Positions 1 through 8,278 are shown, numbered from the stretch's first letter. The stretch: 28,167 bases of DNA from 73-13 sp035555435 (GCA_035555435.1 DATMGN010000053.1:1-28167); one strand, 5' to 3'. Numbers and translations: made by a program. Notes: generated by a model not told the origin, from the letters alone.

Positions 1-557
1 TCCCCATCCTCACGCACCGCGATCAGGGGCTCGCGGAGCAGGTGTCCTCGGGCGACCTGTCCTCCGCGACGGCGATCGGGGATGACGGGCGCACCCGGAC
101 GATCTCGGTGAGCGGGGCGGATGGCGTTCTCGTCGATCCGATGGCGCTCGTGCCCGGCGATCGGCTCGTGGTCACGGGCACCGGGTTCGACGCGTCGCGC
201 GGCATCTATGTCGCGATCTGCGTGATCCCCGAGGCTGCGGATGTCAAGCCGGGGCCGTGCGTGGGCGGGGTGCCGCAGCAGACGCAGGATCCGGCGGCGA
301 ACGCGGGTGCCCAGCAGTTCGCGGCGAGCAACTGGATCAACGACGACTGGGCGTGGAAGCTGTTCGGCTCGCGCAGCTACGACTCCGTCGGGGACGGCGC
401 CTTCACCGCCTACCTGCTCGTCGGCGATCCGGTCGGCGAGGGCTTCGACTGCCGCGTCGAGCGCTGCGGCATCGTCACCCGCAACGACCACACGGCGGCC
501 TCCGATCGGGTCCAGGACGTCTACCTCCCGATCGGCTTCGCCTCGCGGGCCGAGTAG
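1..557 (+). CDS. Secreted or surface protein, C-terminal part (neocarzinostatin-like fold suspected)
   Basis: The reading frame is open from the first bases of the window, so this is the 3' end of a longer gene; an internal GTG at 42 is not needed as a start. The visible ~185 residues look extracytoplasmic: rich in Gly, Asp and Thr, with four cysteines (AICVIP, GPCVGG, FDCRVERCGI) that could form two disulfides. The ending CGIVTRNDHT followed by a Leu-Pro-rich strand recalls the neocarzinostatin-like beta-sandwich domain at the C-terminus of some actinobacterial cell-surface proteins. No sortase motif or C-terminal membrane anchor is present before the TAG stop. The function cannot be told from this part. 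The family assignment is by memory of motif style only. Confidence 0.55.
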   Translation, partial: PILTHRDQGLAEQVSSGDLSSATAIGDDGRTRTISVSGADGVLVDPMALVPGDRLVVTGTGFDASRGIYVAICVIPEAADVKPGPCVGGVPQQTQDPAANAGAQQFAASNWINDDWAWKLFGSRSYDSVGDGAFTAYLLVGDPVGEGFDCRVERCGIVTRNDHTAASDRVQDVYLPIGFASRAE

Positions 558-582
558 CGCGCAACGCGGTTCGGGACTGGGC

Positions 583-705
583 TCAGCCCGGGATCCGGGA
601 CCAGTCGGTCGGGACCGCCCGGTAGCCGTCGCGCGCGACGACGGTGGCCGTCGCGAGCGAGCCCCAGACGCCGAGCGCGGCGAGCGCGATGAGCAGTGCG
701 ATCAC
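583..705 (-). CDS. 40-residue single-pass membrane peptide coupled to the yczE-type gene
   Basis: A 40-codon frame begins with a GTG that overlaps the TGA of the upstream yczE-type gene (GTGA, 4-bp overlap), the usual arrangement for translational coupling. It encodes a hydrophobic helix (IALLIALAALGVWGSLATAT) followed by a short polar tail containing ARDGYRAVPTDW. An RDGY-x-x-[IV]PT tail is a pattern I recall from small actinobacterial membrane proteins, which supports it being real. The function is unknown; it may be an accessory to the adjacent transporter-like protein. Its short length keeps confidence moderate. Confidence 0.6.
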   Translation of the reverse strand: MIALLIALAALGVWGSLATATVVARDGYRAVPTDWSRIPG

Positions 706-1334
706 GGGACGACCTCCTCGGCTTTGGCGACGCGCGCGGCCGCGATGCGCGCCCGCAGCGAGAACCAGGGCATCGTGACGTGCACCATCGGACCGATGAG
801 GAGGGCGAACGCGATCGTCCCGATTCCCACGTTGCCGCCGAGCGCCCAGCCGATCGCGACGACGGTGATCTCGATGCCGGTCCGCACGACCCACACGGGC
901 CAGCCGGTGCGGGCGACGATCCCCGTCATGAGCCCGTCGCGGGGTCCGGGGCCGAGCTCCGCGCCGATGTAGAGCCCCGTCGCGACCGCGACCATCGCGA
1001 GCCCGCCGGCGAAGACGAGGGCGCGGATCCAGATCTCCTCGGGCGCCGGCACGAACCACAGCACGAGCTGGGCCACCGCACCGACCATGACGGCGTTCGC
1101 GAGCGTCCCGATGCCGAGGCGCTGGCGCAGCGGGATCCACAGCAGCAGCACGACGCCGCTGATGAGGATCGTCGCGAGGCCGAAGTCGAGGGTCGTGACG
1201 CGGGCGACGCCTTGCGCGAGGACGTCCCATGGCGAGACGCCGACCGCCGCGATGACCATGAGCCCGACGCCGGCGCCGTAGGCGACGAGTCCCAGGATGA
1301 GCTGGGTGGCACGGCGGACGGCGAGGCGGGACAT
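702..1334 (-). CDS. yczE: YczE/YitT-type multi-pass membrane protein
   Basis: A 210-residue integral membrane protein with about five hydrophobic segments. Features typical of the YczE/YyaS family are the N-terminal GLxxYGxGxGLM stretch, the GVSPWDVLAQGVA motif near residue 33 and the GPGPRDGLM motif in the second half. Family members are thought to be small-molecule transporters or permeases, but the substrate is not established. The ATG lies immediately beside an inverted-repeat region shared with the divergent MocR-type regulator. YczR-type MocR regulators are commonly found divergent from yczE-like genes, so this gene is probably the target of its neighbour. The downstream 40-residue peptide overlaps its stop codon. 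Confidence 0.85.
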   Translation of the reverse strand: MSRLAVRRATQLILGLVAYGAGVGLMVIAAVGVSPWDVLAQGVARVTTLDFGLATILISGVVLLLWIPLRQRLGIGTLANAVMVGAVAQLVLWFVPAPEEIWIRALVFAGGLAMVAVATGLYIGAELGPGPRDGLMTGIVARTGWPVWVVRTGIEITVVAIGWALGGNVGIGTIAFALLIGPMVHVTMPWFSLRARIAAARVAKAEEVVP

Positions 1335-1342
1335 GAGTCAAT

Positions 1343-1394
1343 CCAATTCGATGATTGGCCTTCGATCAACAGGCCAATTCAGTTACTGTGGCCT
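1343..1394. promoter_or_regulatory. Operator region between yczE-type gene and mocR (inverted and direct repeats)
   Basis: The divergent region contains ATTGGCCT (1354-1361) and its perfect complement AGGCCAAT (1371-1378), separated by 9 nt. A further CCAAT (1343-1347) is inverted relative to ATTGG (1354-1358), and TGGCCT recurs in direct orientation at 1389-1394. Combined direct and inverted repeats are the expected operator layout for dimeric MocR/GabR/PdxR-type regulators. A TACTGT box (1384-1389) lies 6 nt before the GTG at 1396 and would serve as the -10 element of a leaderless mocR transcript, so the regulator probably controls itself as well as yczE. Confidence 0.7.
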
Positions 1395-1395
1395 G

Positions 1396-2808
1396 GTGAT
1401 CACGCTGAGCGCCCGAACACTGGCCTCCCGACTCACGGACTGGCGGAGCGATGCGCCAGCCTATCGTTCGCTCGCGGACCGGATCCGGCTGCTCATCCTC
1501 GACGGCGTCGTCGTGCCGGGGACGCGCCTCCCGGCCGAGCGCGAGCTCGCCGCGGAGCTCGGCGTGAGCCGCACGACGATCGCCGCCGCCTACGCGGCGC
1601 TCCGCGACGACGGGTCGATCGACTCGGTGCGCGGCTCGGGCAGCATCGCGCGCGGCGCGCAGCGACCGCTGCAGCTCCCCGACCTCGGCGCAGGACCCCT
1701 CGACCTCAGCAAGGCCGTCATGCCGGCCTACTCGGGCCTCGCCGCCGCGATGCGCCGCACGACCGAGCTCGTGCCCGCGATGCTCGGCGACTTCGGCTTC
1801 GACCCGCTCGGCCGCGACGAGCTCCGCGACGCGCTCGCGGCCCGATACACGGCCCGCGGCCTCGCGACGACGCCAGACCAGATCATGGTGACGGTCGGCG
1901 CGCAGCACGCCATCACGCTCATCGCGCGCACCGTGCTGCGTCGCGGCGACCGCGTCCTCATCGAGAACCCGACGTACCCGCACGCGATGGACTCGATCGT
2001 CGCGGCCGGCGGGCGACTCGTGCCGGTCCCCGTCGACGCCGCGCATGGCTGGGACGCGCCCGCGCTCGAGCAGATCATCGAGCGCGGCAGCCCCGCGCTC
2101 GCCTACCTCATGCCCGACAACCACAACCCCACCGGCGCGACCATGCCGACCGCCCTGCTCGCGCGCACGCTCGAGCTCGCCGCCGCGCAGGGCACCGTCG
2201 TCGTGCTCGACGAGACCATGGGCGAGCTGACGATCGACGGCCCCACCCGCCTCCCCGCCGGCGCCTACGGCCCCGCGGTCATGGTCGGCTCCGTCGGCAA
2301 GAGCCTGTGGGGCGGGCTGCGCGTCGGCTGGGTCCGCGCCGACGCCGCCTTCATCCGCACCCTCACCCGGGCGCGGTTCGCGAGCGACCTGGGGACGCCG
2401 GCGTTCGAGCAGCTCGTCGTCGCCGAGCTCCTGCCCGACTTCGACGCCGTCCTCGCCGAGCGAATCGACTGGTTGCGGGCGGGGCGCGACCGGCTCCTCC
2501 GCGAGCTCGCGAGCCGCTTCCCCGAATGGCGGGTGCCCGAGCCCGCCGGCGGGCTGACCGCCTGGGTCGGGCTCGGCCGGCCTGCCAGCTCCCAGCTCGC
2601 CCTCGCGGCGCGCGGCGCGGGACTCGTCATCGCGCCCGGCCCGCGGTTCGCGGCCGACGGCGCGTTCGAGCGGTTCCTGCGCATCCCCTACTCTCTGCCC
2701 GAGGAGACGATGTCGCTCGCCCTCGACGTGCTCGAGCGGGCGTGGGCGGGCATCGCGGGCGCTGCCCCCGCCGCCCGCGTCGACGAGGAGTTCGCCGAGG
2801 TCGTCTGA
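1396..2808 (+). CDS. yczR: MocR/YczR-type PLP-dependent GntR-family regulator
   Basis: A 470-residue protein with an N-terminal GntR-type winged helix (residues ~15-85; LPAERELAAELGVSRTTI is the recognition region) and a fold-type I aminotransferase domain. PLP-site residues are visible: ENPTYP, PDNHNPTG, Asp272 in VVVLDET (pyridine nitrogen contact) and Lys302 in SVGKSLWGGLR (Schiff base). The open frame extends upstream to 1297 but would run through the operator and into yczE. GTG at 1396 is preferred because a TACTGT -10 sits 6 nt upstream and the protein then begins right before the winged helix. The divergent position to a yczE-type gene matches the YczR subgroup of MocR regulators. The effector is unknown. 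Confidence 0.9.
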   Translation: MITLSARTLASRLTDWRSDAPAYRSLADRIRLLILDGVVVPGTRLPAERELAAELGVSRTTIAAAYAALRDDGSIDSVRGSGSIARGAQRPLQLPDLGAGPLDLSKAVMPAYSGLAAAMRRTTELVPAMLGDFGFDPLGRDELRDALAARYTARGLATTPDQIMVTVGAQHAITLIARTVLRRGDRVLIENPTYPHAMDSIVAAGGRLVPVPVDAAHGWDAPALEQIIERGSPALAYLMPDNHNPTGATMPTALLARTLELAAAQGTVVVLDETMGELTIDGPTRLPAGAYGPAVMVGSVGKSLWGGLRVGWVRADAAFIRTLTRARFASDLGTPAFEQLVVAELLPDFDAVLAERIDWLRAGRDRLLRELASRFPEWRVPEPAGGLTAWVGLGRPASSQLALAARGAGLVIAPGPRFAADGAFERFLRIPYSLPEETMSLALDVLERAWAGIAGAAPAARVDEEFAEVV

Positions 2809-2857
2809 CCCACCGGGGCTCGGAGCCGCTCCCAGGCGGCCGTTGTCCCCCGTCAAC

Positions 2858-2880
2858 TACCATCAACGCGGAAAGGGGGG
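2858..2880 (+). promoter_or_regulatory. Possible -10 box and strong Shine-Dalgarno for the RND permease
   Basis: TACCAT at 2858-2863 fits TAnnnT. It is followed by a purine-rich GGAAAGGGGGG ending at 2880, four bases before the GTG at 2885. This ribosome binding site decides the start of the RND gene against the longer frame beginning at 2843. No convincing -35 box is seen. Confidence 0.45.
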
Positions 2881-2884
2881 TCCA

Positions 2885-5800
2885 GTGCATCGGCTCTCGG
2901 TCTTCAGCCTGCGAAATCGTGCGCTCATCGCGCTCGTCACCATCGTCGTCGCCGTCTTCGGCGGCATCACGCTGACGCAGCTCAAGCAGGAGCTCATCCC
3001 CTCACTGTCGCTCCCGCAGCTCTTCATCGTCACCAGCTACCCCGGCGCCGCGCCCGAGGTCGTCGAGAACGACGTGTCGACACCCATCGAGGACGCCATC
3101 CAGACGATCCCCGGCCTCGAGTCGACGACCGCGACGTCGAACGCGAACTTCTCCAACGTCACCGCCGCGTTCTCCTTCGGCACCGACCTCGCGACCGCGG
3201 AGCAGAAGGTCACGACCGCGATCAACCGCATCCGAAGCGCGCTGCCGGACGGGGTCGAGCCGAACGTCATCCGCTTCAACCTCTCCGACTTCCCCATCGT
3301 CCAACTCGCCGTCTCGAGCGACCTCGACCCCGTCGAGCTCTCCGACCGGCTCGAGCGCATGGTCGTCCCCGAGCTGTCGCGCCTCGACGGCGTCGCGAGC
3401 GTCGCGTTGCAGGGCGCCGCGATCCAGCAGGTGCGGATCACCCCCGACAAGGACGCGCTCGCGGCCAACGGGCTGAGCACGCAGTCGATCACCCAGCTGC
3501 TCCAGTCCAGCGGCGTGCTGCTGCCCGCGGGGCAGATCACCGAGGACGGCGAGACGCTCACCGTCCAGGCGGGCCAGCAGCTCACGAGCACCGACGACAT
3601 CGCCTCGCTCGCGTTCCCCGCCCCGCCGAGCGCCGTCCAGCCGAGCTTGGACCTCGAGACCGGCGAGGTCACCGTCCCGACGCCGACCGTCGTCACGATC
3701 GCCGAGGTCGCCCAGGTGGAGGTCGTCGATCAGGCCGCGACCGGGTACTCGCGGGTCAACGGGCGCGACGCGCTGACGATCGCGGTCACCAAGACATCGG
3801 CGGGCAACACGGTCGCCGTCTCTCACGCCGTCGCGGCCGCCCTCCCGGGCCTCGCCGCCGCGGTCGGCGGCGCGACCGAGTTCACACCCGTCTTCGACCA
3901 GGCGCCCTTCATCGAGCGTTCCATCGAGGCGCTGACGCAGGAGGGCCTGCTCGGGCTCGTCTTCGCCGTCGTCGTGATCCTCGTCTTCCTGCTCTCGATC
4001 CGCTCGACGCTCGTCACCGCCGTCTCCATCCCCACCTCGGTGCTGCTCACCTTCATCGGCATGTGGGCGTTCGGCTACTCGCTCAACATCATCACGCTCG
4101 GCGGCCTCACGATCGCGATCGGCCGCGTCGTCGACGACTCGATCGTCGTCGTGGAGAACATCAAGCGACACATCGAGTCCGGGCAGGAGAAGCGTCGCGC
4201 GATCATCGACGCCGTCAAGGAGGTCGCGGGCGCCGTCACGGCCTCGACGATCACGACCGTCGCCGTCTTCCTCCCCCTCGGGCTCGTCGGCTCCGAAGTC
4301 GGCGAGCTCTTCCGGCCGTTCGCCGTCACCGTCGGCCTCGCGCTCATCGCGAGTCTCATCGTGTCGCTCACGATCGTGCCCGTGCTCTCCTACTGGTTCC
4401 TCGGCCGCGGACCGCGCGCGCGCCGCGGCCGGCACTCCGCCGCGACCGAGTCGCGACCGAGCGACGAGGCCACCGTCGTCACGGGCCCCGTCGGCACGCA
4501 CGGGCCCGCCGACTTCCTCCAGCGCGGCTACCTGCCGATCATCCGCTGGACGCTCAGGTACCCCGTGGTCGTGCTCCTCCTCGCCGCCCTGACGCTCGGC
4601 GGGTCGATCGCGCTCGCGCCGCTGCTCAAGCTCAACTTCGTCGGCGACTCCGGACAGAACACGCTCACCGTCACGCAGACCCTCGAGCCTTCGACGAGCC
4701 TCGACGTCAAGAACGAGCAGGCGCAGATCGTCGAGCAGGCGCTCATCGAGACCCTCGGCGTCGAGACCGTGCAGGCCTCCGTCGGCCAGACCTCCGGCAG
4801 CAGCATCCGCGCCGCCTTCGGGGGCGGCTCCACGACGTTCTCCCTCGTCACCGACGAGCACGGCGACCAGGCAGAGATCAAGGAGGCGGTCGAGGCGACG
4901 CTCGCCGGCATCACCGACGCCGGCACGCTGAGCATCTCGACGCAGAGCGGGTTCGGCGGCTCGACCGTCGACGTGACCGTGCGCGCCGCGACGCAGGCCG
5001 ACCTCGAGCGGGGCGTGGAGATCGTGACCCGCGGAGTCGAGGATCTCCCCTCCGTCGCCCAGGTCACCGACAACATCTCCGCCTCGAGCCCCTACATCGC
5101 CGTCGTCGTCGACCGGCAGGCGGCGGCCCAGCACGGTCTCACCGAGGTCCAGGTCGGCAGCCTCGTGATGGCCGCGATGAACCCCGGTTCGATCGGCTCC
5201 GTCACGATCGACGACCGCGCGATGTCGATCTACCTCGTCGACTCCGACGCGCCGACCTCGCTCGAGGCGCTGCGGGCGTTCCAGATCCCGACGTACATCG
5301 GCGCGGTCGCGCTCGGCGACCTCGCAAGCGTCGAGCGGGCGCTCGGCCCCGCATCCGTCACGACGCAGCAGGGCGTGCGCACCGCGACCGTGTCGATCAC
5401 ACCGGCCTCCGAGGACGTCGGCTCGACCACCTTCGGCGTGCAGTCCGCGCTCGCGGAGCTCGAGCTGCCCGCCGGCACGACGACCGAGATGGGCGGCGTC
5501 GCCTCCCAGATGCTCGACTCGTTCGCGAACCTCGGCATCGCGCTGCTCGCGGCGATCCTCATCGTCTACGTCGTCATGGTCGCCACGTTCCGCTCGCTGC
5601 GCCAGCCGCTGCTGCTGCTCGTGTCGATCCCCTTCGCGGCGACCGGCGCGATCGTCCTGCAGGTCGCAACCGGCATCCCGCTCGGCGTCTCCTCGCTCAT
5701 CGGCGTGCTCATGCTCGTCGGCATCGTCGTGACGAACGCGATCGTCCTCGTCGACCTCATCAACCAGTACCGGGTGCGCGGCATGGACACGCGGACCGCG

Positions 5801-6136
5801 GTCGAGCAGGGGGCGGCGCGAAGGCTGCGCCCCATCGTCATGACGGCGGCGGCGACGATCTTCGCGCTCATCCCGCTCGCGATCGGCATCACGGGCCACG
5901 GCGGGTTCATCTCGCAGCCCCTCGCGCTCATCGTGATCGGCGGGCTGATCTCCTCGACGCTGCTGACGCTCATCGTCCTGCCGGTCATCTACTACCTCGT
6001 GGAGGGCCGGCAGGAGCGCCGAGCGCCGATCGTCGCGGCGCGGCGGGCCGCACGGTTGGAGGCGCAGAACGCCGTGACCGGCCCGCGTCGATCGCGCCGG
6101 GCGGCGATCCGCGACGACACGCGCGACGAGAACTGA
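2885..6136 (+). CDS. RND-superfamily efflux permease (AcrB/SwrC-like)
   Basis: A 1083-residue protein with full RND architecture: an N-terminal membrane helix, a large extracytoplasmic porter domain (~35-340), a cluster of membrane helices, a second porter domain and a C-terminal helix cluster. The proton-relay aspartates of the HAE-type family are visible in IGRVVDDSIVVVENI (Asp417 and Asp418), and FxGG-type repeats and hydrophobic blocks recur in the second half as expected from internal duplication. GTG 2885 is chosen because of the preceding GGAAAGGGGGG. In monoderm bacteria such proteins act without an outer-membrane channel; the nearest well-studied relative type is Bacillus SwrC. No adaptor (membrane fusion) protein gene is adjacent. 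The substrate is unknown. Confidence 0.9.
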   Translation: MHRLSVFSLRNRALIALVTIVVAVFGGITLTQLKQELIPSLSLPQLFIVTSYPGAAPEVVENDVSTPIEDAIQTIPGLESTTATSNANFSNVTAAFSFGTDLATAEQKVTTAINRIRSALPDGVEPNVIRFNLSDFPIVQLAVSSDLDPVELSDRLERMVVPELSRLDGVASVALQGAAIQQVRITPDKDALAANGLSTQSITQLLQSSGVLLPAGQITEDGETLTVQAGQQLTSTDDIASLAFPAPPSAVQPSLDLETGEVTVPTPTVVTIAEVAQVEVVDQAATGYSRVNGRDALTIAVTKTSAGNTVAVSHAVAAALPGLAAAVGGATEFTPVFDQAPFIERSIEALTQEGLLGLVFAVVVILVFLLSIRSTLVTAVSIPTSVLLTFIGMWAFGYSLNIITLGGLTIAIGRVVDDSIVVVENIKRHIESGQEKRRAIIDAVKEVAGAVTASTITTVAVFLPLGLVGSEVGELFRPFAVTVGLALIASLIVSLTIVPVLSYWFLGRGPRARRGRHSAATESRPSDEATVVTGPVGTHGPADFLQRGYLPIIRWTLRYPVVVLLLAALTLGGSIALAPLLKLNFVGDSGQNTLTVTQTLEPSTSLDVKNEQAQIVEQALIETLGVETVQASVGQTSGSSIRAAFGGGSTTFSLVTDEHGDQAEIKEAVEATLAGITDAGTLSISTQSGFGGSTVDVTVRAATQADLERGVEIVTRGVEDLPSVAQVTDNISASSPYIAVVVDRQAAAQHGLTEVQVGSLVMAAMNPGSIGSVTIDDRAMSIYLVDSDAPTSLEALRAFQIPTYIGAVALGDLASVERALGPASVTTQQGVRTATVSITPASEDVGSTTFGVQSALAELELPAGTTTEMGGVASQMLDSFANLGIALLAAILIVYVVMVATFRSLRQPLLLLVSIPFAATGAIVLQVATGIPLGVSSLIGVLMLVGIVVTNAIVLVDLINQYRVRGMDTRTAVEQGAARRLRPIVMTAAATIFALIPLAIGITGHGGFISQPLALIVIGGLISSTLLTLIVLPVIYYLVEGRQERRAPIVAARRAARLEAQNAVTGPRRSRRAAIRDDTRDEN

Positions 6137-6162
6137 CCCTGGTCCGTAGCGGCCGCGTCCGG

Positions 6163-6168
6163 TAGACT
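6163..6168 (+). promoter_or_regulatory. -10 box of the DEAD-box helicase gene
   Basis: TAGACT within GGTAGACTCG is a good actinobacterial -10 hexamer. The start of transcription would fall near 6175, giving a leader of about 185 nt before the helicase ATG. No clear -35 element is seen. Confidence 0.55.
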
Positions 6169-6184
6169 CGAACGTCGGCTTTTC

Positions 6185-6255
6185 GATGGTGCCCCCACAC
6201 GGCACGTCCTGTATGTCGAATCGGCCGAGTCGCGCGGAGTCCCGCGCGGACCATC
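6185..6255 (+). ncRNA. Candidate structured 5' leader of the helicase mRNA
   Basis: Within the predicted leader, GATGGT (6185-6190) is complementary to ACCATC (6250-6255) and could close a multi-branch structure. Inside it, CGCGCGG (6231-6237) and CCGCGCG (6242-6248) form a perfect 7-bp hairpin with an AGTC loop, and GTGCC (6189-6193) can pair with GGCAC (6201-6205). The last pairing overlaps the closing helix by two bases, so the two may be alternatives. Long leaders with autoregulatory or cold-responsive roles are known for bacterial RNA helicase genes. I do not recognise a named RNA family here. The rest of the leader to 6358 holds only short repeats (GCATGC twice). Confidence 0.35.
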
Positions 6256-6358
6256 ACCGTATGTGACGGCCCCGATCGACGATCGCCCGGGATCACCGGC
6301 GTTTCCGCATGCCTGCGGGGCGCACGCATGCAGCACGCATCGAAAGAGCAGTACACCA

Positions 6359-8275
6359 ATGCCCAAGCAGTACACCCCGAAGTCCAACAACCCCGCCGGC
6401 GGCAAGGGCCGCTGGACGGAGGCCGACCGGCGCAAGCGCGCCGAGCGCGACGGCGAGCGCGGCGCCGGCCGCTCCCACGGCTCGTCGAGCGAGCGGCAGG
6501 CGAGTCGAAGCACTGCCCGCCCCGCCCGCGGCGAGCGTCCCGACTGGTCGCCGCGCGAGAAGCCCGCACGGTCCGGCTACGGCCACGACCGGCCGCGCAC
6601 GGACGACCGCGCCCCGCGTCGCGAGTGGAACGACCGCCCGCAGCGCGACGCGCACGAGCGTCCGGCGCGTCCCTATCAGGACCGCCCGGCTCGGCCCCAT
6701 CAGGATCGCCAGGATCGTCCCGCGCGTCCGTACCAGGACCGGCCGGCCCGGGGCGAGCGCCCCGACTGGACCCCCCGCGAGAAGCCGGCGCGCTCGGGCT
6801 ATGACCGCCCGCGCACCGAGGACCGTGCCCCGCGTCGCGAGTGGCAGCCCCGCGAGGACCGTGCCCCGCGTCGCGAGTGGCAGCCGCGCGAGGACCGCGC
6901 CCCGCGTCGCGAGTGGCAGCCGCGCGAGGACCGTGCCCCGCGCTCCTACGAGGACCGCGCGCCCCGCCCCGTCGTCGAGGACGTCGTGCTCGACCGGCTC
7001 GACGCAGCGGCGATCGCCGCCGACGCGACCGACGGCATGACGTTCTCCGACCTCGGACTCGGCGACAACATCGTCCGCCAGCTCGCGTCGCTCGGCGCGA
7101 GCGAGCCGTTCCCGATCCAGGCGGCGACGATCCCCGAGGTGCTCGCCGGACGCGACGTCCTTGGCCGCGGCCGCACCGGCTCGGGCAAGACCATCGCGTT
7201 CGGCGCCCCCATCGTCGAGCGTCTGCTCCGGATGCACCGCGACGCGAACCTCGGTGGCGCCAAGGGCCGCAGCATGGGCCGCAAGCCCCGCGCGATGATC
7301 CTCGCGCCGACCCGCGAGCTCGCCCAGCAGATCGACCGCACCGTGCAGCCGATCGCTCGCTCCGTCGGCCTCTTCACGATCGCGATCGTCGGCGGCGTCC
7401 CGTACCAGAAGCAGCTCACCGGCCTCGATCGCGGTGTCGACATCGTCATCGGCACGCCCGGTCGCATCGAGGACCTCGTCGAGCGCGGCGACCTCGACCT
7501 GTCCGGCATCGCGATCTCGGTGCTCGACGAGGCCGACCACATGTGCGACCTCGGCTTCCTCGAGCCCGTCCAGCGGATCTTCCGGCTCACACCCGAGGGG
7601 TCGCAGCGCCTGCTGTTCTCGGCGACGCTCGACAGCGCCGTGGAGTCGCTCGTGACGGAGTTCCTCCGCGAGCCCTCCGTCCACGAGGTCGCAGGCGAGG
7701 ACCAGGCCAGCTCGACGATCCGCCACCGCGTGCTCATGATCGACGCCTCCGCGAAGCGCGACGTCGTCCGCGACCTCGTCGAGTCGGCCGAGCGCTCGAT
7801 CGTCTTCACCCGCACGCGCGCGTTCGCCGAGGACGTCGCCGAGGGGCTCATGATCTCGGGCATCCCCGCCTCGAGCCTGCACGGCGACCTCAACCAGGCG
7901 CGCCGCAACCGCAACCTCCAGCTGCTGTCGCGCGGCGCGGTCCGCTCGCTCGTCGCGACCGACGTCGCGGCGCGCGGCATCCACGTCGACGACGTCGACC
8001 TCGTCATCCAGGCCGACATGGCCGAGGACCACAAGACCTACCTGCACCGCTCGGGCCGCACCGGCCGCGCGGGCGCCGAGGGCACGGTCATCACGGTCAT
8101 CTCGCCGTCGCGTCGCCGCCGGATGGAGGAGCTGCTGAAGAACGCCGGCATCGAGGCCGAGTGGGAGGACCGGGCGTCGCGTCCGGCGCGCGCCGGCAAC
8201 CGCCCCTTCCGCGAGGGCCGGCCCTACCGCGCCCCGCGGCGTAACACTGACGAGTCGCGGCCTGAGGCTTCGTAG
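6359..8275 (+). CDS. DEAD-box ATP-dependent RNA helicase with basic repeat N-terminus
   Basis: A 638-residue protein. Residues 1-~200 are low-complexity, rich in Arg, Asp, Pro and Gln, with repeats such as RPARPYQDRPAR and EDRAPRREWQPR. The core begins with a Q-motif region (FSDLGLGDNIVRQL). It carries GRTGSGKT (motif I, Lys277), PTRELAQQI (Ia), TPGR (Ib), DEAD at 390-393 (II), SAT at 421-423 (III), ATDVAARGI (V) and HRSGRTGRAG from residue 563 (VI). It should unwind RNA duplexes in ribosome assembly or mRNA turnover. The ATG at 6359 is preferred over the upstream ATG at 6263 because GAAAGAG lies about 10 nt before it and MPKQYTPKSN reads as a normal start. A basic extension at the N-terminus rather than the C-terminus is somewhat unusual. 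Confidence 0.92.
   Translation: MPKQYTPKSNNPAGGKGRWTEADRRKRAERDGERGAGRSHGSSSERQASRSTARPARGERPDWSPREKPARSGYGHDRPRTDDRAPRREWNDRPQRDAHERPARPYQDRPARPHQDRQDRPARPYQDRPARGERPDWTPREKPARSGYDRPRTEDRAPRREWQPREDRAPRREWQPREDRAPRREWQPREDRAPRSYEDRAPRPVVEDVVLDRLDAAAIAADATDGMTFSDLGLGDNIVRQLASLGASEPFPIQAATIPEVLAGRDVLGRGRTGSGKTIAFGAPIVERLLRMHRDANLGGAKGRSMGRKPRAMILAPTRELAQQIDRTVQPIARSVGLFTIAIVGGVPYQKQLTGLDRGVDIVIGTPGRIEDLVERGDLDLSGIAISVLDEADHMCDLGFLEPVQRIFRLTPEGSQRLLFSATLDSAVESLVTEFLREPSVHEVAGEDQASSTIRHRVLMIDASAKRDVVRDLVESAERSIVFTRTRAFAEDVAEGLMISGIPASSLHGDLNQARRNRNLQLLSRGAVRSLVATDVAARGIHVDDVDLVIQADMAEDHKTYLHRSGRTGRAGAEGTVITVISPSRRRRMEELLKNAGIEAEWEDRASRPARAGNRPFREGRPYRAPRRNTDESRPEAS
6818..6943 (+). repeat. 36-bp in-frame tandem repeat inside the helicase gene
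   Basis: Units begin at 6818, 6854, 6890 and 6926 (the last partial), with an exact 36-bp period and only a few substitutions. Each encodes the dodecapeptide EDRAPRREWQPR. This expands the charged disordered tail, and copy number could vary by slippage or recombination. Confidence 0.9.
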
Positions 8276-8278
8276 GCT
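8273..8278 (+). promoter_or_regulatory. -10 box of cysE overlapping the helicase stop codon
   Basis: TAGGCT fits TAnnnT and ends 7 nt before the cysE GTG. Its first three bases are the TAG stop of the helicase gene. No Shine-Dalgarno precedes the GTG, so a leaderless cysE transcript is the simplest reading. Confidence 0.55.

Noticed and set aside
696..2975. 759-codon plus-strand frame overlapping yczE and mocR
   Set aside because: Arg-rich, low-complexity translation; both real genes lie in other frames.
3002..6205. Very long minus-strand open frame opposite the RND gene
   Set aside because: Composition is dominated by Arg, Asp and Gly with no domain or hydrophobic pattern. It is the mirror of a GC-rich coding strand.
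6818..6943. Possible CRISPR-like array
   Set aside because: Units are contiguous with no unique spacers and encode an in-frame peptide repeat.
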